Notes under the pieces: model-generated
Seen by the model: only the letters and a program-made list of their open reading frames with translations
Database searches by the model: none
Told to the model about the DNA's origin: nothing
Shown here: positions 54,415 through 62,951 of the stretch, one piece after another
Layout: each line of letters begins with the position of its first letter
How positions within the stretch are numbered: position 1 is the first letter of the stretch
Made by a program: the position numbers and the translations under genes
NCBI RefSeq assembly: GCF_028728205.1
Contig: NZ_JAQYUU010000001.1
Coordinates: forward strand, 733,318-797,317
Source: Clostridium sp. 'White wine YQ'
Lineage (GTDB): Bacteria > Bacillota > Clostridia > Clostridiales > Clostridiaceae
Direction: 5' to 3'
DNA: 64,000 nucleotides

Positions 54415-55140
54415 TTATTTACTGAAGTCATATGTAACTTCTCCGGTATCCATTTTATATTTAGCACCAATAATATCAACTTTCTTTTCATCTAAAAGCT
54501 TCTTGATTACAGGACTTTTGCTAATAACGGATACAGAATTATTTATATTTTCATTAACAGTTAAATTAATAACTTCATCAATATTTTGACTTTGATTTTT
54601 AACTTTATTATAAGATGGTTTAATCTTATTAAGAATAGATGTTATGTTTTCGGATGTCTCTCCTCCTTTTATAGTAGCTTCAACTGCACCACATTTTTCA
54701 TGGCCTAGTACTACAATTAAAGGAGCATTCAAGTGTTCAGTTCCGTATTCTATACTACCTAAAGCAATTGGATCTACAACATTTCCAGCATTTCTAATCA
54801 CAAATAGATCCCCAAGACCTTGATTGAAAACTAATTCAGGAGGAACTCGAGAATCAGAACAACTTAAAATTACAGCAAATGGCTTTTGTCCATTACTTGA
54901 TAAATTTTTACGCCTAGTATCGCTAATATCTATGGCTAAAGGTTTATTATCTACATATCTTTTGTTACCATCTACTAATAGCTTTTTAGCATCATCTATG
55001 CTAACTTTTTCGGGCCTTATATAAAATTGAGATTCTGAAGCTTTAACTTTATATCCTTCATTTAGTGCGGTATAAGTAATATTAAATGATGATAATATAG
55101 ATAAAGATAATAGCAATTTTGAAATGTAATTTTTATTCAT
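54415..55140 (-). CDS. Beta-class carbonic anhydrase with signal peptide
   Basis: 241 residues. An N-terminal hydrophobic signal (about 1-35) precedes the beta-carbonic anhydrase core: zinc ligands in ILSCSDSRVPPE (Cys-x-Asp-x-Arg) and LGHEKCGAV (His-x-x-Cys), with RNAGNVVDP between. It interconverts CO2 and bicarbonate. The signal suggests export, so it would act outside the membrane, which is less common for beta-class enzymes. SD AGGAG. Confidence 0.9.
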   Translation of the reverse strand: MNKNYISKLLLSLSILSSFNITYTALNEGYKVKASESQFYIRPEKVSIDDAKKLLVDGNKRYVDNKPLAIDISDTRRKNLSSNGQKPFAVILSCSDSRVPPELVFNQGLGDLFVIRNAGNVVDPIALGSIEYGTEHLNAPLIVVLGHEKCGAVEATIKGGETSENITSILNKIKPSYNKVKNQSQNIDEVINLTVNENINNSVSVISKSPVIKKLLDEKKVDIIGAKYKMDTGEVTYDFSK

Positions 55141-55226
55141 GAGAGTTACTCCTATTTCTATATTTATAAATTATATATATTTTCCTCTATGATTCTAAAA
55201 TTATCCTTAATTATGATAATTATTTA

Positions 55227-55268
55227 ATAGACCACCATACAGTAATCAGTATGGTGGTCTATATTTTT
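55227..55268. terminator. Strong hairpin terminator
   Basis: ATAGACCACCATAC (55227-55240) pairs perfectly with GTATGGTGGTCTAT (55249-55262). It lies downstream of the minus-strand hydrolase gene at 55275. Confidence 0.8.
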
Positions 55269-55274
55269 TATGAT

Positions 55275-56111
55275 CTAAGAATGATATTTATTGTTATAAC
55301 ATTCGTTAATAAATGAAACTAATTCTTTATTAAATTTTATAGGTTTTTCCCAAAAGGGTGAATGACCAGTGTTTTCATAAAGGGATAGTTTAGAATTCTT
55401 AATAATTTTTGAGTTATCTATTGATTGAGAAGGATAGAGTATTTCATCTTCAATACCATGGGTAAGAAGTACAGGTACATTAATTTTAGCTAGAAGATTA
55501 TCATAGAAAACCTTTCTTTTAATTATTGCTTCACGTACATATGGTGGAACAATGGTGGTAAAGCCTAAGAAGAAGTAGAAGTTTTTTTCAGAAGGGGAGT
55601 GATAAAAAAGCATACGAACAAATTCCTGTAGTGAATTATTACATATTAAAGTATCTGATGACATTAACCCAGATAGTATTTCTTGCGATGTCGAAGTGTA
55701 GTAACGTCCACCATAAATACTAGAAGAGGTTCCAACATCAATAAGATTTATTCCTGAAATATTTTCTTCACCATAAATATTTATATAGTCTAGTATTACT
55801 TTCCCTCCATAATCCCAACCTACAAGGAAAGGTTTATCAAGTTTTAAATAGGTGATTATTGAATGGATATCATAAGCCCAAATCTTTTCATCATCATACC
55901 CAATTAAGGGCTTATCTGATAACCCATGACCACGTAAATCCAAAACTATAAGTCTATAATCTCTTAGTAAGTCTGAATCTAATTGTCTAATCCAGCAAAG
56001 TTTATTTTGGGAAACACCATGAATAAAAACTATAGGTTTCCCAAAGGGATTACCTTCTTCCATTACGAATAACAATGCATCAGAAGCACCTTGTATAGTA
56101 TATAGTCTCAT
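55275..56111 (-). CDS. Alpha/beta hydrolase with Asp nucleophile (epoxide hydrolase/dehalogenase-like)
   Basis: 278 residues: FIHGVSQNKLCWIRQ, LDLRGHGLSDKP, nucleophile elbow VGWDYGGK with Asp100 in place of Ser, HGIEDE and C-terminal GHSPFWEKP with the catalytic His. The GxDxGG elbow is typical of haloalkane dehalogenases and epoxide hydrolases, so an ester-intermediate mechanism is likely. The cap domain lies about 125-205. Substrate not known. SD AAGGAGA. Confidence 0.8.
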   Translation of the reverse strand: MRLYTIQGASDALLFVMEEGNPFGKPIVFIHGVSQNKLCWIRQLDSDLLRDYRLIVLDLRGHGLSDKPLIGYDDEKIWAYDIHSIITYLKLDKPFLVGWDYGGKVILDYINIYGEENISGINLIDVGTSSSIYGGRYYTSTSQEILSGLMSSDTLICNNSLQEFVRMLFYHSPSEKNFYFFLGFTTIVPPYVREAIIKRKVFYDNLLAKINVPVLLTHGIEDEILYPSQSIDNSKIIKNSKLSLYENTGHSPFWEKPIKFNKELVSFINECYNNKYHS

Positions 56112-56339
56112 TTATTATCAATCTCCTTATATAGGAAGAGATATATTAATAAACTTAAATATCTTACTAATATAATATTACTTATCGATAATACATGTTA
56201 CTATATTAAGCTTTGTATAATTGTTATATTATCTTATATGAAACAATTAAAGATGGGGAATCGAATTTAATAAACTAAAATTACTTTCCAGAATATTATA
56301 TTAGTGAAAAAGAAATATTAGAAAGGGGAGTAAGATTAA

Positions 56340-57449
56340 GTGATAGGAGAAACAAAAGATTGGACAAGCAATGAGTTGGTTACCACAAATGAAAAATCTT
56401 ATAAAAGAAAAGGTTATATCGTAGATATAAGTGACTTGCATTTTGATGAAAATATAGATGAAGAAAATGAAGCTTATCTTCTTATAAAAGATTTAAAAAA
56501 AGTGTATTTTGATAATGTAGAGAATACACTAAGATTACAAGATATTGATTATGTTGTAGTGAGTGGTGATTTTGTAAACTTCGGAAACTCACAAATTTCC
56601 TTTGAAAAAGCATTTCACTTTATCGATATACTAAGTAAAAAATTAATGCTTCCTTACAATAAAATAATTATTGTACCAGGAAATCATGATTTAAGCTGGG
56701 ATGTAACTATGAGTAGCTACCACTTGACTCAGGGAATTCCAGGGCCAAACGATAAAGTAGTAACCAATGTAGGGACAGATATATTCTATTTAAAAAGAAA
56801 TGAAGAAGAATGGAATAAGAAGTTTACTAATTATAGCAAATATCTTTACGAAAAGTTATATGGAGAACCTTTTCCAGATAACCCTAAGGAACAACTTAAA
56901 GTAATATCTGGGGACTTTATAGATAATAAGAAAATAGCATTTTTCATGCTGAATACAGCTGCAAACATTGATCAATTTAATCGTCAAGTAACTTATTTTG
57001 ATGTGGATGGATTAATAAAAGCATCAAGAATGCTTCCAAAAGAGAATTTTATAAAAATAGCTGTTGGGCATCATCCAGTAGAACTAACTAATGGGTATGG
57101 AAAGGATATTCCTTTTGCAAATGCAATGCAAAATGAGAATTTTAAGATTTATATGCATGGACATGTGCACAGAACAATAAGTCTAGATTATTTAAACCCC
57201 CAAAATATCAATCCTAATATGATTATGATTGGAGCAGGAGCTTTAAGTGCAACTCAAGGTTCTTTATGGCCTGGGGTTCCAGAAAGATATAATGTTGTAA
57301 GAATTGAGGCTACAGAAAATCCTTGTGAAATATATGTATCAGTTAATACTAGACAGCGTGAGTATATTGGTGCTTACTGGCAACCAGCTTATATTTATTA
57401 TAAAGATGATGGCAAGAAGCTCACTAATATATGGAACAATATAATCTAG
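56340..57449 (+). CDS. Metallophosphoesterase (calcineurin-like)
   Basis: 369 residues with the metallophosphoesterase signature blocks: VDISDLHFDEN (D-x-H), DYVVVSGDFVNFG (GD), IIVPGNHDLSWD (GNHD), VGHHPVE and MHGHVHRTI (GHxH). The two-metal site is complete. The protein is cytosolic (no signal). The substrate may be cyclic nucleotides, nucleic acid or phosphoproteins, and the sequence does not decide. GTG start behind GAAAGGGGAG with 9-nt spacing. Confidence 0.82.
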   Translation: MIGETKDWTSNELVTTNEKSYKRKGYIVDISDLHFDENIDEENEAYLLIKDLKKVYFDNVENTLRLQDIDYVVVSGDFVNFGNSQISFEKAFHFIDILSKKLMLPYNKIIIVPGNHDLSWDVTMSSYHLTQGIPGPNDKVVTNVGTDIFYLKRNEEEWNKKFTNYSKYLYEKLYGEPFPDNPKEQLKVISGDFIDNKKIAFFMLNTAANIDQFNRQVTYFDVDGLIKASRMLPKENFIKIAVGHHPVELTNGYGKDIPFANAMQNENFKIYMHGHVHRTISLDYLNPQNINPNMIMIGAGALSATQGSLWPGVPERYNVVRIEATENPCEIYVSVNTRQREYIGAYWQPAYIYYKDDGKKLTNIWNNII

Positions 57450-57477
57450 AAATAAATACTATTAAAAATTAACAAAG

Positions 57478-57512
57478 CAGAACCCGTATAAGCACTGGTT
57501 CTGCCTTATTTT
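57478..57512. terminator. Bidirectional terminator
   Basis: GCAGAACC (57478-57485) pairs with GGTTCTGC (57497-57504) between convergent genes. Confidence 0.8.
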
Positions 57513-57531
57513 GAAATATGAAAATATAATT

Positions 57532-59109
57532 TTATCTAACTAATTTTGTTTTAATACTTGTCCAATAAGCAGGATCTTCTTGCCCAAGTCTCCATATACC
57601 TATTCCAGCTAAATCATACTTATTTACAAGATCTAGTTTAAAGCTCACGCTATAGGAATTTTCAAACCATACAGTATGAATAACTCCTGTGGAATCCTTA
57701 TAAGTAAAGTATGGCGACTGTGATACAGAATCCCATTTTATAGAGGTATTATATTTTTGGGCTAAATTATAAATTTCTGCAGCACCATATGAATTTGACC
57801 CTTTTGAAGACCAATCATACCCATAGGCAGCAGTTCCTAGCAAGATTTTTTCTTTAGGTATAACAGTTAGTGCATAGTTAATTACATTTTCAACCCAACC
57901 AATGGATGCTATTGGACCTGGAGTTCCACCAAAATAATGCTCATCATAAGTCATTATTAATATCTGATCTGAGTATCTAGAGATTGCAGAATAATCAAAA
58001 GCACCGCCCCAATCATCAGTGGCACTACCATTAGTTTTTGCAGGAACAGCAATAGTTACGTAATAGCCTAAAGGTTTAAGACTACTATATAGTTCACTCA
58101 TAAAGGTTGTTAGGTAACTTCTGTCATAATAATAGATGTTTTCTAAATCAATATTTACACCTTTATATCCATAAGTTTTTAATGCACCTAAAATATTATT
58201 TATTAGTGTTTTCCTATTAGTTGAACTTTCTAATAATTTCTTTGCGATATCTTTATTGAAGTTATTAGTTATCATTAAAAATGTTTTTATTCCGTTAGTA
58301 TTAGCATAAGTAATTTGATTAGTTGGAATTAATCCGTTAATGTTACCAGTGCCATCAGTAGCAAAGGTATCGGTTGCGATCTCATCAATAGTTGAAGTAT
58401 TGGCTACCATTGAGTTATAAGAAGAACTGTCCCCGGAATAGTAATAAGTAGCATATCCAAGTACAATCTTTTTAGTAGTGCTAATACTAATAGTTGGAGA
58501 ATAATTTGATGAACCGTTAGAGTTGTAAGCTCTAACAAAATATAAGTATTTTGTATCTTGGATTAAATTAGTATCTATGAACGAAGTAGATGTAGTTGTA
58601 GTTACCAATGTATAAGTTGGATTTGTTGAAGTATAACGAATAACTTTATATCCAATGGCACCAGTAACTGGAGACCAACTTAAATTAACACTGTTTGTGG
58701 TAACACTAGAATATGTTAGTGAAGTTGGTGCTGAAGGTGCTGTTGCCGCTTTGGCAGTATAAAAACTAATTGTTGGAGAATAATTTGATGAACCGACAGA
58801 ATTATAAGCTCTAACGAAATAGAAATATTTTGTATTAGGTGTTAAGTTAGTATCCTTAAAAGTAGTCGATGAAGTAATAGTTACTAAAGAATAACTTGGA
58901 TTACTTGAAGTATAACGAATAACCTTATAACCAATAGCCCCTGAAACTGGAGTCCAACTTAAATTAACACTACTTGATGTTATTCCAGAGTAAGTTAGTG
59001 AAGTAGGTGCCAGGGGAATAGAAAGTGCTGCTACTGAAATAAATTGACTATTAAAAGCAAAGATCATTACTAAAATTAGAGTTGTTGAAAAATTTTTTAA
59101 GTATTTCAG
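57532..59109 (-). CDS. Secreted GH18 protein with two Fn3 domains (YaaH/SleL-like chitinase fold)
   Basis: About 525 residues. A signal peptide is followed by two nearly repeated fibronectin III domains (LTYSGITSSSVNLSWTPVSGAIGYKVIR and LTYSSVTTNSVNLSWSPVTGAIGYKVIR in sections), then a GH18 barrel with YKGVNIDLENI (catalytic Glu codon at 58143-58141), FDYSAISRYSDQILIMTYDEH and GIGIWRLGQED. This is the cortex-fragment or chitin hydrolysing YaaH/SleL branch, but with Fn3 in place of LysM domains. The start is uncertain: the SD AAAAGGAG is followed only by ATT (59112) or CTG (59109), while the in-frame TTG at 59172 has no SD. Confidence 0.75.
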   Translation of the reverse strand: MKYLKNFSTTLILVMIFAFNSQFISVAALSIPLAPTSLTYSGITSSSVNLSWTPVSGAIGYKVIRYTSSNPSYSLVTITSSTTFKDTNLTPNTKYFYFVRAYNSVGSSNYSPTISFYTAKAATAPSAPTSLTYSSVTTNSVNLSWSPVTGAIGYKVIRYTSTNPTYTLVTTTTSTSFIDTNLIQDTKYLYFVRAYNSNGSSNYSPTISISTTKKIVLGYATYYYSGDSSSYNSMVANTSTIDEIATDTFATDGTGNINGLIPTNQITYANTNGIKTFLMITNNFNKDIAKKLLESSTNRKTLINNILGALKTYGYKGVNIDLENIYYYDRSYLTTFMSELYSSLKPLGYYVTIAVPAKTNGSATDDWGGAFDYSAISRYSDQILIMTYDEHYFGGTPGPIASIGWVENVINYALTVIPKEKILLGTAAYGYDWSSKGSNSYGAAEIYNLAQKYNTSIKWDSVSQSPYFTYKDSTGVIHTVWFENSYSVSFKLDLVNKYDLAGIGIWRLGQEDPAYWTSIKTKLVR

Positions 59110-59195
59110 AATTACCCACTCCTTTTTACACGTATAGTAAATATTTCGTATAGAAAAGGAGCAGATATACAAGTAATTTATGGAATCAAGGTATA

Positions 59196-60227
59196 TTAAG
59201 TAGTCATCCTCTTTTTGCTTTTATTATTTACATAACTAATCAATAGAAAAGTAGTTAAGGGAAGATTGTATTTAAGTATCTTATATTTAGTTGATTTAAT
59301 AGTATAGTTTTTCCTTAAATCTTCACTTTTTTTATTGTTAAGTATAGTTTTTACACTTTCATATTTTTCTTTAAAGCTCATGGAAGTGTTGCAAATGTGA
59401 GTAATCCCATTTATTATATATCGAAGCATCATAATATTCATTCTATCATTTAAAGCTATATCATTATTGTTCTTAAATATTCCTTTAATTTTGTCATATA
59501 TAAATAATTGCCTCTCAAAGTGATCACTTTTATATTGTGCAGTCACAGATGATGTATTAAATCTATAATGGTAGAAAGGCTTGTTTATTATACTTATTGA
59601 ATTACTTTTACTAAAGGAATTTAAACAAAAGATCAAATCTTCAGCATAATGCATTTCAGTATCAAAAAGTATTTCATTATGTTTTAGTAAATCAGATTTG
59701 AAAACACATCTCCAAATAGCCCCCATGATAGATTCTTTTGTTTCATCAGCATATGATATTAAATTTAATACTAAGTCATTATGAATTCTACTTTTATCTA
59801 ATAACTCTTCCGTTTTAAAAGGTAATATCTCAGGTATTCTGATTGTAGAATTAAATTCCTTAATATAGCTAAAAAGAACAACATCACAATTAGTTTTATT
59901 AAATTGATTAATGGTTTCTTCATAAGCATTTAGATCTAACCAATCATCAGCATCAACAAAAGCTATATAGTCACCCTTAGATTTCTTTATTCCAAAATTT
60001 CTGGCTGAACTAACTCCGGAATTTTCTCTAAAATATCCTACTATTCGTGAATCTTTTTCCATATAAGTTTTAATTATTTCTTTACTATTATCACTAGAAC
60101 CATCATCTACTAATATTATTTCTAGATCTTTATATGATTGATTTATCAATGAATTTAAACAATCCATTAAAAAATTTTCAGCGTTATATACAGGAATTAT
60201 AATTGATAGCTTTTTTTCTTGATTCAT
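59196..60227 (-). CDS. Glycosyltransferase family 2
   Basis: 343 residues, GT-A fold: KLSIIIPVYNAENFLMDCLNSLINQSYKDLEIILVDDGSSDNS, RNFGIKKSKGDYIAFVDADDWLD (DxD), and EDLIFCLNSFSKS (ED motif). The C-terminal 100 residues are helical and basic without a clear TM anchor. It is separate from the rfbFG cluster, so its glycan is unknown. SD GGAGG. Confidence 0.85.
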   Translation of the reverse strand: MNQEKKLSIIIPVYNAENFLMDCLNSLINQSYKDLEIILVDDGSSDNSKEIIKTYMEKDSRIVGYFRENSGVSSARNFGIKKSKGDYIAFVDADDWLDLNAYEETINQFNKTNCDVVLFSYIKEFNSTIRIPEILPFKTEELLDKSRIHNDLVLNLISYADETKESIMGAIWRCVFKSDLLKHNEILFDTEMHYAEDLIFCLNSFSKSNSISIINKPFYHYRFNTSSVTAQYKSDHFERQLFIYDKIKGIFKNNNDIALNDRMNIMMLRYIINGITHICNTSMSFKEKYESVKTILNNKKSEDLRKNYTIKSTKYKILKYNLPLTTFLLISYVNNKSKKRMTT

Positions 60228-60553
60228 AGTTTGCCTCCTTAAGGTAAGTGAAAAACATTAAGATAATTCTAAAATATAGAATGAGTATAGCTTACAAGAT
60301 TTTAAAATGCAACCACTGGCTGGGATTTATGTAAAATGAGAATATTACTTTAAGAAGAATGAAGACACATCATGTTTTGATTAGAACATAAGATTTTAAT
60401 ATTATAAGTCAATATATGGATTTTTTTGTCGTGCGAAAAAACCTCGTTATAAAAAGGGTTATTTGTATAATTGTAGAATAGTTTAATAATGTGGAAAAAT
60501 ATATACCTTGATACAGGATTATACATGACAGGTATTTAGTTCTAGGAGTTGGA
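60228..60553. other. 326-nt intergenic region between divergent genes
   Basis: AT-rich with no open frame. It contains an imperfect inverted repeat near 60421-60444 (ATTTTTTTGTCG and CGAAAAAA), which I cannot assign. It must hold the promoters of the glycosyltransferase and kinase genes. Confidence 0.4.
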
Positions 60554-62026
60554 ATGCGTTCAATTTTAAACAAATATAGTGAAATTAGAAATATTAAGTC
60601 AAATATAAAGAAATATAAATATGAATTTGAAAATCATAGAATATATACAAATATAAGTAGATGCGAAAAAGTTGGTACAATACTTTTGATATTAAACTCA
60701 ATATTGTTAGCTATGGATTTAATTGTTTATAAGCCTATGAGAGCTCAAACTTCATCATATATATATTTATTCTATTCACACATTTCAGTGATAATTTTGA
60801 TTTTATTATGGTTCATTCTCTTGAAGATGCATAAAAAATATAAAAAAGAACTGACTTTAAGGACTCTTTATATATTGCTTGTAAACATTACATTATATTG
60901 GTGTATGTTTATGGCATTAAATAATCTCAGTATAGGTGGACAAATTTCTGCATATCTAATATGCATTTTATGTATATCAGCACTTTTATATATTTCACCC
61001 TTAGAAGCATTTGTTACCTATTTTATTTCAATGTTAATTTTTTCATTAGGAATTTTTTATATAGTTCATGATATAAGATCTTTATTTAGTAATATGGTTA
61101 ATGTAGTAATAGTTGCACTTTTTGCTTATATAGCATCTAATATCAATTTTAAGCACTTTTCACAAGATTTTATAAATAACAAAGATAATCTAGAAAGTAA
61201 GAAAAAACTTGAGGAAACCAATAGGAAGTTAAAAGAGTATGAGAAACTAAGAACGGATTTCTTTGCTAATATATCTCATGAACTTAGAACTCCATTAAAT
61301 GTAATATATTGTGCAGAGCAGATTATGGAAGAAAATGTAGAGAAGAGTAATTTTTATGATAATACATTAAATAAATATTTAGATATGATTAAACAAAATT
61401 CTTATAGATTAATAAGGATAATTGAAAACTTGATTGATATTACTAAGATAGATGCTTTGAATTTTGATGTGAATTTTGAAAATTATGACATTATAAGGAT
61501 AGTTGAAGACATAACTATGTCTGTAGCTGAGTTTATTAAAGATAGAGAAATATCTATTATTTTTGACACGGATATTGAAGAGAGAATTATAGCTTGTGAT
61601 CCTAATTTAATTGAAAGAATAATATTAAACTTGTTATCTAATTCCGTCAAGTTTACTGAAAAAGGTGGAAGCATATTTGTTAAAATACATTTAGAAGATA
61701 ATAGAGTATGCATTTCAGTAAAGGACACAGGGATTGGAATTCCAGAATGTATGCAAGAGTTGATATTTGATAGGTTTATTCAAGTAGATAAATCTATTTC
61801 AAAATCATGTGAAGGTAGCGGAATTGGATTAGCTATAGCAAAATCTTTAGTTGAGATGCAAGGTGGAAGTATTTTAGTAAAGAGTGTATTAGGCGAAGGA
61901 AGTGAATTTATTATTTCACTATTAGACATTTCAATTAATGATGATACTAAAAATAAGAGTCCAAATCAACTTGAAAGAAATTATATGAAAAAAGTTAGAA
62001 TTGAATTTTCTGACATATATGACTAG
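60554..62026 (+). CDS. Orphan membrane histidine kinase
   Basis: 490 residues. An N-terminal region of about six TM segments (about 40-205) is followed by a coiled coil (LESKKKLEETNRKLKEYEKL), the dimerisation domain FFANISHELRTPLNVI (phosphoacceptor His242) and a HATPase domain: N box LLSNSVKFTEKGGS, G1 VKDTGIGIP and G2 GSGIGLAIAKSLVEMQGG. No extracellular sensor domain, so the TM bundle is likely to sense a membrane signal. No response regulator gene adjoins it. SD AGGAG. Confidence 0.88.
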   Translation: MRSILNKYSEIRNIKSNIKKYKYEFENHRIYTNISRCEKVGTILLILNSILLAMDLIVYKPMRAQTSSYIYLFYSHISVIILILLWFILLKMHKKYKKELTLRTLYILLVNITLYWCMFMALNNLSIGGQISAYLICILCISALLYISPLEAFVTYFISMLIFSLGIFYIVHDIRSLFSNMVNVVIVALFAYIASNINFKHFSQDFINNKDNLESKKKLEETNRKLKEYEKLRTDFFANISHELRTPLNVIYCAEQIMEENVEKSNFYDNTLNKYLDMIKQNSYRLIRIIENLIDITKIDALNFDVNFENYDIIRIVEDITMSVAEFIKDREISIIFDTDIEERIIACDPNLIERIILNLLSNSVKFTEKGGSIFVKIHLEDNRVCISVKDTGIGIPECMQELIFDRFIQVDKSISKSCEGSGIGLAIAKSLVEMQGGSILVKSVLGEGSEFIISLLDISINDDTKNKSPNQLERNYMKKVRIEFSDIYD

Positions 62027-62106
62027 ATTTATTAGTTGAACTTAGGGGCGTACCCTATCTATATGATAATAAATAGCAAAGAAAAAGTCTATAATTTATT
62101 TTTTTT

Positions 62107-62151
62107 CTAACGTATAATTTATCATGTTGCAACAAATAAATTATACGTTAG
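62107..62151. promoter_or_regulatory. 16-bp perfect inverted repeat just upstream of the flavin reductase SD
   Basis: CTAACGTATAATTTAT (62107-62122) is the exact reverse complement of 62136-62151. The 13-nt loop contains the palindrome TGTTGCAACA (62125-62134), so the whole block is nearly symmetric. The right arm runs into the SD (AGGAG, 62150-62154), and the left arm contains a TATAAT. It may be an operator, or an RNA hairpin affecting translation. Confidence 0.75.
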
Positions 62152-62161
62152 GAGATAAAAT

Positions 62162-62710
62162 ATGAATAAAAAGAAGATTGCAAATATTCCTTTTGGACCA
62201 TATATTACTGTTCTAGCAGGAGCAGAAGTTGATGGGAAACCTAACTATGCAACTATTGGAGCATATGGAGTTGTTAGCCAAAAACCAGTATTATATATAT
62301 CCTTAAAGAATTCTCATTACACAACTAAAGGTGTAATAGAAAATGGTTATTTTAGTGTTAATATACCATCAGTAGATTTAATAGAAAAAACAGATTTATG
62401 TGGTACGATTACTGGAAATAAGACTGATAAATCTAATATATTTAATTCCTTTTATGATGAAAATGGAAAAGCACCTATGATAGAAGAATGTCCTATAAAC
62501 TATCTATGTAAGGTAATACAGACAATTCCAATGTTTGATTTTACTATGTTTATTGGGGAAATAGTTTCTGTATTTGCAAAAGAAGAGTGTTTGGATAATG
62601 GTAAACCTAATGCATTAAAAGTGGATCCTATTATTATGATGGATTCAGGATACTTTAGTTTAAATGAGAGAATAGGTTCAGTCTTTAAAGCATGTAGTGG
62701 AAATAAATAA
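62162..62710 (+). CDS. Flavin reductase family protein (FMN-binding split barrel)
   Basis: 182 residues of the flavin reductase-like/FMN-binding split-barrel group: PYITVLAGAEVDGKPNYATIGAYGVVSQKPVLYISLKNSHYTTKGVIENGYFSVNIPS (in sections) and IGEIVSVFAKEECLDNGKPNALKVDPIIMMDSGYFSL. Such proteins bind FMN and are annotated as flavin reductases or NADH-FMN oxidoreductases in anaerobes. Control probably involves the inverted repeat upstream. The SD AGGAG overlaps that repeat. Confidence 0.82.
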   Translation: MNKKKIANIPFGPYITVLAGAEVDGKPNYATIGAYGVVSQKPVLYISLKNSHYTTKGVIENGYFSVNIPSVDLIEKTDLCGTITGNKTDKSNIFNSFYDENGKAPMIEECPINYLCKVIQTIPMFDFTMFIGEIVSVFAKEECLDNGKPNALKVDPIIMMDSGYFSLNERIGSVFKACSGNK

Positions 62711-62738
62711 AGAATATATTTCATAGAAAAGTTTTAGT

Positions 62739-62772
62739 AAAAGTCACTTATTAATTATTAAGTGACTTTTTA
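62739..62772 (+). terminator. Terminator of the flavin reductase gene
   Basis: AAAAGTCACTTA pairs with TAAGTGACTTTT, followed by T. Confidence 0.88.
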
Positions 62773-62951
62773 ATTTATTAAAAAGTTCAATTTAATTATT
62801 AATTGTAAAAAATAAAAATATATTGTAAATATATACATATTGGTATAAAATTGTATAAAATACAATATATTGCACAAGTATTCGAGTTTTTACGCTATAT
62901 CTGATTATATAAATTTTAAAATTTATTATTTATGCTATAGGGGTGAATTTT

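Noticed and set aside
62834..62860. TTGG-TATAAAA-TTGT block upstream of the LevR-like gene as a sigma-54 promoter
   Set aside because: The GG to GT distance is one base short of the strict -24/-12 spacing, and the conserved C of TTGC is missing.
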